Of a DNA stretch of 64,000 bases, positions 43,465 to 52,317 are shown piece by piece. A program made the position numbers and the translations under genes. The notes under the pieces were generated by a model. That model did no database searches, had not been told where the DNA came from, and saw only the letters and a list, made by a program, of their open reading frames with translations. Location: positions 14,245-78,244 of the forward strand of contig NZ_DASSMH010000077.1 in the NCBI RefSeq assembly GCF_035688975.1. The letters run 5' to 3'. The stretch is from CALMNV01 sp035688975. Lineage in GTDB: Bacteria; Actinomycetota; Actinomycetes; Actinomycetales; Dermatophilaceae. How positions within the stretch are numbered: the stretch's first letter is position 1; each line of letters begins with the position of its first letter.

Positions 43465-43594
43465 GAAGAGGCCACTCGACGGGGGGGCCCGAGCGGAAGT
43501 GGCCACTCGACGGGGGGCCCGAGCGGAAGTGGCCACTCGACGGGTGGAAGTGGCCACTCGACGGGTGGGGCCCGAGCAGAAGTGGCCACTCGAC
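43465..43594. repeat. five-copy array of a 16-bp palindromic repeat
   Basis: GAAGTGGCCACTCGAC occurs at 43496, 43526, 43547 and 43579 (start positions), with a one-base variant at 43465. Spacings are 31, 30, 21 and 32 bases, and the copies are separated by GC-rich GGGCCCGAGCG-like filler. The core AGTGGCCACT is a perfect 10-bp palindrome. It fills the ftsQ-ftsZ gap and recurs at 63932-63983. It is not CRISPR: the spacers are repetitive and no cas genes are present. Confidence 0.9.
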
Positions 43595-43633
43595 GGGTCG
43601 GGCTGCCCCGGGCCCGAGCGCAAGGCCACCCGG

Positions 43634-44419
43634 TCAGCGGGTCACGGGGGAGGAGGGCACGCTCACGTCGATGGTCGTGCCGGGCTGCCCCGCGAGGATC
43701 GCCACGAGCCGCGACTTCACCCGCTCGTTGCCCAGGTCGCCCCACACGACGGTGCGTGGGCCATCCTTGAGGTTCAAGGTGAAGGTTACTTGGTCGGCCG
43801 CGTTGACCGTCATGCCCGCCACACTCCGGCGCGTGCCGGGCTCGAGCGCCCGCAAGGCACCCAAGGCCGCCTTGAGGCCCGAGGGCGTCACGGTCGAGGA
43901 GGTGGCGCTCACGACGGGCAGCCCGGCCGGCACGCTGGGCACCGTCTTGAAGGCGTAGCCGCCGGCGTCCACGACCTCGACCTGCCCCGCGGCGTTGCGC
44001 ATCGCGAGCACGGCCTCGCGGGCCGTCGCTCCCACGACGATGGTGTGCGGCAGGCTTCGCCGCACGGTGATGTCCGTAAGGGCCCGGTTGGCATCGAGAC
44101 GGGCGGCGACCGCCTCCGTGTCCACCCGGAGCACCGGCTGCCCCAGCGGCACAGCCGCCACACGCTGGACCTCGGCCGCGGTCGCCCCGGCGACGCCCTC
44201 CACCCGCACCGTCGTCACGGTCAGCAGCGAGCTGAACCAGCCGACCCACACGACCAGACCGGCCAGTGCCAGCGCGCCGAGCAGCGCAGCGACGACGAGC
44301 CAGGGGCGGCGCCGAGCGGCGGCGGCCCGCCGCTCGAACCGTTCCCGTGCCGAGCGCAGGCCCCTGCCGGCCAGGGCCGCGGAGCCAGAGCGTCCGCGCC
44401 GGGCCCGGTGCAGCCTCAT
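43634..44419 (-). CDS. ftsQ: cell division protein FtsQ
   Basis: This 261-residue bitopic protein has a basic cytoplasmic head of about 40 residues, one membrane helix (WLVVAALLGALALAGLVVWVGWF), a POTRA domain (TVTTVRVEGVAGATAAEVQRVA) and the FtsQ beta domain (RRSLPHTIVVGATAREAVLAM). It recruits late divisome proteins. The start overlaps the murC stop. Confidence 0.94.
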   Translation of the reverse strand: MRLHRARRGRSGSAALAGRGLRSARERFERRAAAARRRPWLVVAALLGALALAGLVVWVGWFSSLLTVTTVRVEGVAGATAAEVQRVAAVPLGQPVLRVDTEAVAARLDANRALTDITVRRSLPHTIVVGATAREAVLAMRNAAGQVEVVDAGGYAFKTVPSVPAGLPVVSATSSTVTPSGLKAALGALRALEPGTRRSVAGMTVNAADQVTFTLNLKDGPRTVVWGDLGNERVKSRLVAILAGQPGTTIDVSVPSSPVTR

Positions 44420-45891
44420 TCGGTGACCTCCGCGAGCAGCCGCAGGATCTCCGGGCCGATCATCGTCACGTCACCGGCGCCGACGGTCAGCACGAGGTCC
44501 CCCGGGCGCACGAGCCCCGCGACGACCCCGGCCACGTCGGACCACGACGGGACGTAACGCACGTCTGCTCCCGGCCGGGCCACGCGGACGGCGTCCGCGA
44601 CGAGCCGGCCGGAGACCCCGGGCACGGGGTCCTCGCGGGCGGCATACACGTCCATGACAACCACGACGTCAGCAGGGGCGAGGCCGGCACCGAGCCCCGC
44701 GGCGAAGTCACGGGTCCGGCTGTAGAGGTGCGGCTGGAAGACGACGACGAGCCGGCTCGGCGCGGACACCATGCGCCGGGCGGTCTCGACGACCGCGGTC
44801 ACCTTGCCGACGTTGTGGGCGTAGTCGTCGACGACGTCGACGCCTGCCGCCGTGCCCTTCGGCTCGAAGCGGCGCCGGGTCCCCGTGAAGGACGCGAGGC
44901 CCTCGAGCACCGCCGAGGGCTCCTGACCCAGGCCGTGGACCGCGGCGGCGTAGGCGGCCGCGGCGTTGAGGGCGTTGTGCCGCCCGGGCACGCCGAGGAC
45001 CATGTGCCGCTCGACGCCCGCGTCGACGAGGCGGACGCTGGACGTGAGCCCGTCGGGCATGTGCCCGACCAGCACGACGTCCGCGCCGTCGCCGAAGCCG
45101 TAGGTGAGCACCCGGGTCCCGGCGGTTCGGGCGCGGTCGGCCAAGGCGGCAGAGCCGGGGTCGTCAGCGCACGCGACGAGCAGCCCCCCCGTCCGCACCG
45201 TGCCCACGAAGCGGTCGTAGGCGGCCTCCACGACGGCGAAGTGACCGTAGAAGTCGAGGTGGTCGGGCTGCACGTTGGTCACGATCGCGACCTCCGGAGC
45301 GTAGACGACGAACGAGCCGTCGCTCTCGTCGGCCTCGACGACGAAGACGTCGTCGGCGCCGGCATGGGCGTTGGTCCCGTGCTTCGCGAGCTCGCCGCCC
45401 ACGGCGAAGGAGGGGTCGAGCCCGGCGCCCTGCAGCGCGACGACGAGCAGGGACGTCGTCGTGGTCTTGCCGTTCGCCCCGGCGACCGCGACGGGGCGCC
45501 GGCCGTGCAGCAGGGAGGCGAGTCCCTGGGCGCGGTGCAGGACGGGCACCCCCCGCTCGCGGGCCGCGACGAGCTCGACGTTGTCGTCGCGGATCGACGA
45601 CGACATGACGAGCGCGTCCGCACCCGCCTGGTGGGCCGCGTCGAACCCCACCCACACGGTGGCGCCCTCGCTGGCCAGCGCCTTGAGCACGGGCACGTCC
45701 TTGGCGTCGCTGCCCGACACGGTCATCCCCCGGCCGAGCATGATCCGGGCGACGCCGGACATGCCGGCTCCGCCGATGGCGAGGAAGTGGACGTGGCCGA
45801 GCTCCTCGGCGCGCGGCACGGGCGCCCGGAAGTCGAACCGGGCCCCAGCGAAGGGGTCCTGCACGGACGGTTCGGATGGCGAGGCGGTCAT
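44416..45891 (-). CDS. murC: UDP-N-acetylmuramate--L-alanine ligase
   Basis: This 491-residue Mur ligase adds the first L-Ala to UDP-MurNAc using ATP. The N-terminal Rossmann motif is IGGAGMSGVARIM, the ATP site GANGKTTTTSL, and the central motif DYAHNVGKV. ATG at 45891 overlaps the murG stop. A 30-residue N-terminal extension precedes the core. Confidence 0.97.
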   Translation of the reverse strand: MTASPSEPSVQDPFAGARFDFRAPVPRAEELGHVHFLAIGGAGMSGVARIMLGRGMTVSGSDAKDVPVLKALASEGATVWVGFDAAHQAGADALVMSSSIRDDNVELVAARERGVPVLHRAQGLASLLHGRRPVAVAGANGKTTTTSLLVVALQGAGLDPSFAVGGELAKHGTNAHAGADDVFVVEADESDGSFVVYAPEVAIVTNVQPDHLDFYGHFAVVEAAYDRFVGTVRTGGLLVACADDPGSAALADRARTAGTRVLTYGFGDGADVVLVGHMPDGLTSSVRLVDAGVERHMVLGVPGRHNALNAAAAYAAAVHGLGQEPSAVLEGLASFTGTRRRFEPKGTAAGVDVVDDYAHNVGKVTAVVETARRMVSAPSRLVVVFQPHLYSRTRDFAAGLGAGLAPADVVVVMDVYAAREDPVPGVSGRLVADAVRVARPGADVRYVPSWSDVAGVVAGLVRPGDLVLTVGAGDVTMIGPEILRLLAEVTE

Positions 45892-46991
45892 GCCCGGCTC
45901 CGCCACGCTTCGTCGACGAGGTCGGCGAGGCGCTCGTCGGCGTCGGGCTCTGCCACGGACCGTGCCGCGCTGCCCATCCGCGCCACCCGGTCGGCGTCGG
46001 TGGCGAGCGGGATGAGCTCGCGCCCCACCCACGCAGGCGTGAGGCTCGAGTCCTCGACGAGCAGGCCGCCTCCGGCGGCGACGACGGCGGCGGCGTTGAG
46101 CCGCTGCTCGCCGTTGCCGACGGGCAGCGGGACGTAGACCGCCGGCAGGCCGACGACGGTGAGCTCGCACACGGTGCTCGCGCCGGACCGGGCCACGACG
46201 AGGTCCGCGGCGCTGTACGCGAGCTCCATGCGCTCGACGTACGGCACGACGACGTAGCGGGCTCCCGCCGCGGGCACGTCGGGCGTGAACTCCTTGTCGA
46301 GGCCGGTGACGTGCAGCACCTGCACGCCGGCCCGGCTCAGCTCGCCGGCCCTGGCCGCGAAGGCCTCGTTGAGCCGCCTCGCCCCGAGCGACCCGCCCGT
46401 CACGAGCACGGTGGGGCGTCCGGCCTCGAGCCCGAAGTGCCGCAGCGCCTCGGGCCGCAACGCCTCCCGGTCGAGGGTCGTGATCTGCCGCCGGAGCGGC
46501 ATACCGACGTGGCGGGCGTGCGGCAGGGAGGTCTCGCGGAAGGTCGTGGCGACCCACGGCGTCCAGCGCGCGCCGAGCCGGTTGGCCAGGCCCGGGGTGG
46601 CGTTCTGCTCGTGGATGACGATGGGCAGCCGGCGCCTCCGCGCGGCGAGGTATGCCGGTGTGCTGACGTAGCCGCCGAAGCCGACGACGACCTCGGCCCC
46701 GGTCGCGTCGATGGCCTGTCCGGCGGCGACGACGGCTGCGCGAAGGCGCAGCGGCAGCCGCGCGAGGTCGGCGCTCGGGCGGCGCGGCAGCGGCACCTTG
46801 GGCACGAACCGCAGGTCGAGGCCGGCGGCCGGCACGAGACGCGCCTCGAGGCCCGCCTTGGTGCCGAGGGCCGTCACCCGCAGCGCCGGGTGCCGTCGCC
46901 GGAGCGCGTCGGCGGTGGCAAGCAGCGGCGACACGTGGCCGGCGCTCCCGCCGCCCGCGAGCAGGACCGAGGCGGGCGAGGTCACGCGCAT
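45888..46991 (-). CDS. murG: undecaprenyldiphospho-muramoylpentapeptide GlcNAc transferase
   Basis: This 367-residue GT28 enzyme turns lipid I into lipid II at the inner membrane face. Characteristic parts are LLAGGGSAGHVSPLLA, VVGFGGYVSTPAYLAA, HEQNATPGLANR, VTGGSLGARRLNEAF and the UDP-GlcNAc site VARSGASTVCELTVVGLPAVYVPLP. ATG at 46991 overlaps the ftsW stop. Confidence 0.97.
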   Translation of the reverse strand: MRVTSPASVLLAGGGSAGHVSPLLATADALRRRHPALRVTALGTKAGLEARLVPAAGLDLRFVPKVPLPRRPSADLARLPLRLRAAVVAAGQAIDATGAEVVVGFGGYVSTPAYLAARRRRLPIVIHEQNATPGLANRLGARWTPWVATTFRETSLPHARHVGMPLRRQITTLDREALRPEALRHFGLEAGRPTVLVTGGSLGARRLNEAFAARAGELSRAGVQVLHVTGLDKEFTPDVPAAGARYVVVPYVERMELAYSAADLVVARSGASTVCELTVVGLPAVYVPLPVGNGEQRLNAAAVVAAGGGLLVEDSSLTPAWVGRELIPLATDADRVARMGSAARSVAEPDADERLADLVDEAWRSRA

Positions 46992-48244
46992 CACCGACCT
47001 CTGCGCAGGAGGGAACGGGAGGGCAGGATCGCGAGGGAGGCCCTGATCCGGCTGGGGCGCGCGTCGAGCAGCTGTCGGCACCCCGGCTCGTTGCGGGCGA
47101 AGGAGAGCAGCATCCCGAGGGCGAGCATCGTCGTCACGAGCGACGACCCACCGGCCGAGACGAGGGGCAGCGGCACGCCGACCACGGGGAAGAGGCCGAT
47201 GACGGCGCCGATGTTGATGATCGCCTGCCCGAGCAGCCACGCGAGGATGCCCGCCGTCGCGATCCGCACGAAGCGGTCCTGGGTGCGCACGACGAGGCGG
47301 TAGCAGGCCCAGGCGAGCAGGGCGAAGAGGAAGAGGATCACCATCGTCCCAGGTAGGCCGAGCTCCTCGCCGATGACGGCGAAGATGAAGTCGTTGTGGG
47401 CCTCGGCGAGCCAGGCCCACTTCTCCTTGGAGGCACCGAGCCCGACGCCCCACCACCCACCGTCGGCGAGGGCGTAGAGGCCGTGGACCGACTGGCCGCA
47501 CTCGCCGTTGGGGTCCGACCGGCACTCGACCGACAGGAAGTTGGTGATGCGGGCCATCCGGTTGGAGCTCTGCACGACGAGCAGGGCCACGACCGCCGCG
47601 CCGAAGAGGCCGGCGCCGGCGAAGAAGCGGCCCGGCACACCGGCCACGGCGAGGACCGCCGCGACGATGAGGAGCATGACCATCGCCGTGCCGAGGTCCT
47701 TGCCGAGGAGGACGAGGACCACGACGGTGGAGGCGATCGGCAGCAGGTAGGGCACGACGGCGTGGCCGAGCCGGCTCACGAGCCGGCCCTTGTTGGCGAA
47801 GATGACCGCGCCGACGAGGACGAGGGCGACCTTGGCCAGCTCCGCGGGCTGGACGCTGATAGGGCCGACGTCGAGCCAGTTGCGGTTGCCGCCGACCTCG
47901 TAGCCGAGCGGCGTGAAGACGAGCAGCTGGAGCAGGACCGATCCGCCGAGGAGTGGCACGGCGAGGCGCTTCCACCACCGGATCGTCAGGCGCGCCGCGA
48001 ACCGGGCCACGACGGCTCCGACGACGGCGAAGAGCAGCTGACGCAGGAACACCGAGTAGGAGGGGTCGCCACCGAGGAGGGAGGTGACGCTCGAGGCGGA
48101 GAACACCATGACGAGGCCGAAGACGACGAGCGTCGTCATCGTGCCGAGGATGAGGTAGTACGTCGTGACCGGCGACTCGAGCTTGCCGATGACCGGCAGG
48201 GCCCGGGGCGCGGTGCGGTCCCGGTCGGCGGTGGCGGAGCTCAA
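46991..48244 (-). CDS. ftsW: septal peptidoglycan polymerase FtsW
   Basis: This 417-residue SEDS-family glycosyltransferase has about ten membrane helices, the extracellular loop with NRNWLDVGPISVQPAELAKVALVL, the conserved LLGKDLGTAM and the C-terminal GVPLPLVSAGGSSLV. It polymerises lipid II at the septum with FtsI. The start is TTG at 48244, forming a TTGA overlap with the murD stop after AGGAGG. Confidence 0.95.
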   Translation of the reverse strand: MSSATADRDRTAPRALPVIGKLESPVTTYYLILGTMTTLVVFGLVMVFSASSVTSLLGGDPSYSVFLRQLLFAVVGAVVARFAARLTIRWWKRLAVPLLGGSVLLQLLVFTPLGYEVGGNRNWLDVGPISVQPAELAKVALVLVGAVIFANKGRLVSRLGHAVVPYLLPIASTVVVLVLLGKDLGTAMVMLLIVAAVLAVAGVPGRFFAGAGLFGAAVVALLVVQSSNRMARITNFLSVECRSDPNGECGQSVHGLYALADGGWWGVGLGASKEKWAWLAEAHNDFIFAVIGEELGLPGTMVILFLFALLAWACYRLVVRTQDRFVRIATAGILAWLLGQAIINIGAVIGLFPVVGVPLPLVSAGGSSLVTTMLALGMLLSFARNEPGCRQLLDARPSRIRASLAILPSRSLLRRGR

Positions 48245-49731
48245 CGGCCTCCTCCGCCCGCCTGCAGGTGCCGGCGGACCGCCTCCTCGAAGGCGTCGCC
48301 GCGGGCCCCGTAGCCCTCGAACATGTCCATCGAGGCCGCCGCCGGCGCGAGGAGCACGACGTCGCCCGGCTTGGCCAGGCGGGCGGCGGAGGCGACGACC
48401 GAGTCCATGACCCCAGTGTCGGTCTGCGGCACGTCGACGACCGGGACATCCGGGGCGTGTCGGGCGAGTGCGTCGGCGATCTGCGCCCGGTCCTGCCCGA
48501 GGAGGACGACCCCGCGCAGCCGCGAGGCCATCTCCTCGACGAGGGGCTCGACGTCGGCCCCCTTGAGCAGGCCTCCGGCGATCCACACGACGCTGTCGAA
48601 GGAGCGCAGGGCCGCCGCCGCGGCGTGCGGGTTGGTCGCCTTGGAGTCGTTGACCCACCGCACCCCCCCGCCCTGGCCGACGTCGGCGATGCGGTGCCGC
48701 TCGGGCCGGAACGCCCGCAGCCCGTCACGGACCGACAGCGGGCCGACGCCGTAGGCGCGGGCGAGCGCGGCGGCGGCCAGTGCGTTGGCCAGGTAGTGCG
48801 GGGCCACGGACGGCGCGTCGCCGCGGAGGTCCTCGAGGGTGCACAGCTCGGCGGCCGAGTGTTGCCGCTGCTCGACGAAGGCCCGGTCGGCGAGCACGTC
48901 GTCGACGACGCCGACCATCGACGGCGCGGGGATGCCGGTGGTGAAGCCGACGGCGCGGCATCCCTCGACGACGTCGGCGTCGAGGAGCAGCTGCTCGGTC
49001 TGCCCGTCCGCGACGTTGTAGATGGCCGCGATGTGAGTGCCGTCGTAGATGCGGCCCTTGGCCCGGAGGTACTCGGCATACGAGCCGTGCCAGTCGAGAT
49101 GGTCGGGCGCCACGTTGAGGACCGCGGACGCCACGGCGGAGACCGACCGCTGCCAGTGCAGCTGGAAGCTGGACAGCTCGACGGCCAGCACGTCATAGGG
49201 CTGCGGGTGCAGGACGGCCTCGAGGATCGGCGTGCCGATGTTGCCGGCGCTGGTCGCCCGCAGGCCCGCCGCGCGGAGGATGGACGCGAGCATGCCCACC
49301 GTCGTCGTCTTGCCGTTGGTCCCGGTGACCGTCAGCCACGGCGCGGCGCCCTCGAGGGGACGCATCCGCCACGCCAGCTCGACCTCTCCCCAGACCGGGA
49401 TCCCGGCGACGGCGGCCGCGATGAGCAGGGGGTCGTGCGGTGGGACGCCGGGGGACGTGACGACGAGCTGGGTCGCCGGAGGCGGGGCGTGGACGTGCTT
49501 CGGGCCGAGCCGGACGTCGACGCCGAGGATGCCGAGGACCTCCGCCCGCTCGGAGATCGCCCCGGTGACGTCGCGGGAGACGACCGTCACGTGGGCGCCG
49601 CGCTCCGCGAGCGCGTCGGCCGCGGCGAATCCGGACACCCCCAGGCCGACGACGAGGACGCGCAGCCCGGACCAGTCCGCGTCGCGGTGGGTCAGCCCGT
49701 CGCGCGGCTCGTAGGCCGGGTCGAAGATCAT
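48241..49731 (-). CDS. murD: UDP-N-acetylmuramoylalanine--D-glutamate ligase
   Basis: This 496-residue Mur ligase has an N-terminal Rossmann fold (VLVVGLGVSGFAAADAL), the ATP site TGTNGKTTTVGM, NVAPDHLDWHGSYAEYLRAK and NDSKATNPHAA. It adds D-Glu to UDP-MurNAc-L-Ala. It lies 14 bases after mraY. Confidence 0.97.
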   Translation of the reverse strand: MIFDPAYEPRDGLTHRDADWSGLRVLVVGLGVSGFAAADALAERGAHVTVVSRDVTGAISERAEVLGILGVDVRLGPKHVHAPPPATQLVVTSPGVPPHDPLLIAAAVAGIPVWGEVELAWRMRPLEGAAPWLTVTGTNGKTTTVGMLASILRAAGLRATSAGNIGTPILEAVLHPQPYDVLAVELSSFQLHWQRSVSAVASAVLNVAPDHLDWHGSYAEYLRAKGRIYDGTHIAAIYNVADGQTEQLLLDADVVEGCRAVGFTTGIPAPSMVGVVDDVLADRAFVEQRQHSAAELCTLEDLRGDAPSVAPHYLANALAAAALARAYGVGPLSVRDGLRAFRPERHRIADVGQGGGVRWVNDSKATNPHAAAAALRSFDSVVWIAGGLLKGADVEPLVEEMASRLRGVVLLGQDRAQIADALARHAPDVPVVDVPQTDTGVMDSVVASAARLAKPGDVVLLAPAAASMDMFEGYGARGDAFEEAVRRHLQAGGGGR

Positions 49732-49744
49732 CCTGCTCCCCTCA

Positions 49745-50827
49745 TCATTGCGTCCCCACCACCCACTCGGCGTAGAAGACGCCGAGGCCGAGCGCGACGA
49801 AGAGCCCGGCGATGATCCAGAAGCGGATGACGATCGTCACCTCGGCCCAGCCGACGAGCTCGAAGTGGTGCTGCAGCGGCGCCATCCGGAACACCCGCTT
49901 GCCGGTGGTCTTGAACGAGATGACCTGGATGATCACCGACATGACGATGATGATGAACATGCCGCCGAGGATGACGAGGAGCAGCTCGGTGCGGGTCGTG
50001 ATGGCGAGCCCGGCGAGCGCACCCCCCAGCGCCAGCGACCCCGTGTCGCCCATGAAGATCTTGGCGGGCGAGGCGTTCCACCACAGGAACCCGAAGCACG
50101 CGCCCATCCCGGCTGCGGCCACGAGGGCGAGGTCGTGGGAGTCGCGCACCTCGTAGCACTTGATCCCCGGGTTGGTCTGGCAGTTCTGGTTGAACGTCCA
50201 CAGGCTGATGAGGACGTAGGCGCCGAACACCATCGTCGACACACCGGTCGCGAGGCCGTCGAGCCCGTCGGTGAGGTTCACGCCGTTGGAGGCCCCGGCG
50301 ATCATGAGGTTGGCCCAGACGACGAAGAGGGCGATCCCGATCGTGGTGCCGGCGAAGGCAAGGTTGATGTTGGAGTCGCGCACGACGGACACGAAGGGCG
50401 AGGCCGGGGTGCGGTACTGCTCGTTGGGGAACTGCAGCGCGAGCACGGCGAAGACCACCCCGACGAGCCCCTGCCCGGCGAGCTTCTGCTTCGAGCGCAG
50501 GCCGAGGCTGCGCTGCTTGGAGATCTTGATGTAGTCGTCGAGGAAGCCGACGACGCCGAGCCCGGACATGAGGAAGAGCACGAGCACCCCGCTCGCCGTG
50601 AGCGGCGTGAGCGTCACGAGGTGGGCGAGGGCGTATGCCGCCAGCGTCGACCCGAGGATGACGGCGCCGCCCATCGTCGGCGTGCCGCGCTTGGTGTGGT
50701 GCGACGTGGGGCCGTCGTCACGGATGAACTGGCCGTAGCCGCGCCGGACGAGGAACCGGATGAAGAGGGGGGTCCCGAGGAGCGAGAAGAGGAGCGAGAA
50801 GGCCGCCGCGGCGAGGACGCCCTTCAC
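49745..50827 (-). CDS. mraY: phospho-MurNAc-pentapeptide translocase MraY
   Basis: This 360-residue membrane enzyme has about ten helices and the MraY signatures GTPTMGGAVIL, GFLDDYIKISKQRSLGL with the Asp-Asp pair, NLTDGLDGLATG and FMGDTGSLALGG. It transfers phospho-MurNAc-pentapeptide to undecaprenyl phosphate to make lipid I. Its start overlaps the murF stop. Confidence 0.97.
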   Translation of the reverse strand: MKGVLAAAAFSLLFSLLGTPLFIRFLVRRGYGQFIRDDGPTSHHTKRGTPTMGGAVILGSTLAAYALAHLVTLTPLTASGVLVLFLMSGLGVVGFLDDYIKISKQRSLGLRSKQKLAGQGLVGVVFAVLALQFPNEQYRTPASPFVSVVRDSNINLAFAGTTIGIALFVVWANLMIAGASNGVNLTDGLDGLATGVSTMVFGAYVLISLWTFNQNCQTNPGIKCYEVRDSHDLALVAAAGMGACFGFLWWNASPAKIFMGDTGSLALGGALAGLAITTRTELLLVILGGMFIIIVMSVIIQVISFKTTGKRVFRMAPLQHHFELVGWAEVTIVIRFWIIAGLFVALGLGVFYAEWVVGTQ

Positions 50828-52317
50828 GACGTCACCGTCGGCGCGCCCGCCGGGCCGGGCGCATCCGCCGGGCCGGGCGTGCCCGCCGGGCCCGGGGCAT
50901 CCGCTGCGGCGAGCCGCTCCCCGAGGAAGCGCAGCCCGCTGTCGCGGCTGGACTTCAGCAGCACGACGTCACCGTCCCGCAGCTCCCGGGCGAGCAGCTC
51001 GTAGGCCGCGTCGGCGTCCGGTGCCCACCGCCCTGCGCCGACGGCCCGGGCCCCCTCGCCGACGGCCACGACGTGGTCGATGCCGAGCGAGGCGGCATAC
51101 CGCCCCACGGCCGCGTGCTCGGCGGCGCTGTCGGAGCCGAGCTCGAGCATCTCCCCCACCACGGCCCACCGGCGCCCGGCCGCCCGCATCGCCGCCAGCG
51201 CGTCGAGGGCCGCGCGCATCGAGTCCGGGTTGGCGTTGTACGCGTCGTTGACCACGACGACACCGTCGGGCCGCTGCGTGACCTCCATGCGCCAGCGGCT
51301 GGCCGGCCGCGCGCCCTCGAGCCCGGCGACGACCTCCTCGAGGGTCAGCCCCACGTCGAGGGCCGCCGCCGTGACGGCGAGCGCGTTGCCGACGTGGTGC
51401 GCGCCGGTGAGCCCCAGCGACACCCGGGCCCGGCCCTGCGGCGTCGTCAGGGTGAAGGTGGGTCGACCCAGCTCGTCGAGCTCGACGGCGTCGGAGCGCA
51501 CCTGCGCCTCCGGCGCCGAGCCGACGAGGACGACGCGCGAGGCGACCCGGTGACGCATGGCGGCGACGGCGGGGTCGTCGGCATTGAGGACCGCGAGGCC
51601 CTCGGGGGGCAGCGCCAACGGCAGCTCGGCCTTGGCCAGGGCGATGTTCTCGCGGGAGCCGAACTCGCCGACGTGGGCGGAGCCGACGTTGAGGACGATG
51701 CCGACCGTCGGCGGCGCGATGCCCGTGAGGTAGGTGATGTGGCCGCGGCCGCGGGCGCCCATCTCGACGACGAGGTAGCGGGTGCTCGGCGTGACGCGGC
51801 AGACGGTGAGCGGCACGCCGATCTCGCCGTTGAGCGAGTTGACCGGCGCCACCGTCTCCCCCGCGGTGGCGAGGACGGCGGCGAGCAGGTCCTTGGTCGA
51901 GGTCTTGCCGGAGGAGCCGGTGACGCCGATGACCGGCAGCTCGCCGGCCCGGTCGAGCACGCCGCGGGCGAGCCGGCCGAAGGCCACCTCGACGTCGTCG
52001 ACGACGACGCACGGCAGCCCGGCGACGGGGCGCGACGTGAGCGCGGCGACGGCGCCCCGGTCCGCGGCGGCCGGGACGAAGTCGTGCCCGTCCGCGGCCG
52101 CGCCGACCCGGGCGACGTAGAGGCTCCCGGGACCGCACTCGCGCGAGTCGGTCGTCACGAGGCCGTCGACGACGATGTCCTCGGCGGCCCCGCCGACGCC
52201 GGCGGCCCCGACCTCAGGGCCGGTCCCGACGACGCTGGCGGCGTGGTCCGCTGGCGGCGCGTCGGTGAGGCGCCCCCCGGTCAGCGCGGCCACCTCGGAG
52301 AGGCGGAGCGGGATCAC
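50824..52317 (-). CDS. murF: UDP-MurNAc-tripeptide--D-Ala-D-Ala ligase
   Basis: This 497-residue Mur ligase has the ATP motif VTGSSGKTSTKDLLAAVL, NVGSAHVGEFGSRENIALAK and NDAYNANPDSMRAAL. It completes the UDP-MurNAc pentapeptide. The last 25 residues form a collagen-like Pro-Gly-Pro-Ala repeat absent from typical MurF. Starts and stops overlap with murE and mraY. Confidence 0.96.
   Translation of the reverse strand: MIPLRLSEVAALTGGRLTDAPPADHAASVVGTGPEVGAAGVGGAAEDIVVDGLVTTDSRECGPGSLYVARVGAAADGHDFVPAAADRGAVAALTSRPVAGLPCVVVDDVEVAFGRLARGVLDRAGELPVIGVTGSSGKTSTKDLLAAVLATAGETVAPVNSLNGEIGVPLTVCRVTPSTRYLVVEMGARGRGHITYLTGIAPPTVGIVLNVGSAHVGEFGSRENIALAKAELPLALPPEGLAVLNADDPAVAAMRHRVASRVVLVGSAPEAQVRSDAVELDELGRPTFTLTTPQGRARVSLGLTGAHHVGNALAVTAAALDVGLTLEEVVAGLEGARPASRWRMEVTQRPDGVVVVNDAYNANPDSMRAALDALAAMRAAGRRWAVVGEMLELGSDSAAEHAAVGRYAASLGIDHVVAVGEGARAVGAGRWAPDADAAYELLARELRDGDVVLLKSSRDSGLRFLGERLAAADAPGPAGTPGPADAPGPAGAPTVTS

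Noticed and set aside
43465..43594. Possible CRISPR array
   Set aside because: The spacers are themselves repetitive and of unequal length, the repeat is a short palindrome, and no cas genes are present.
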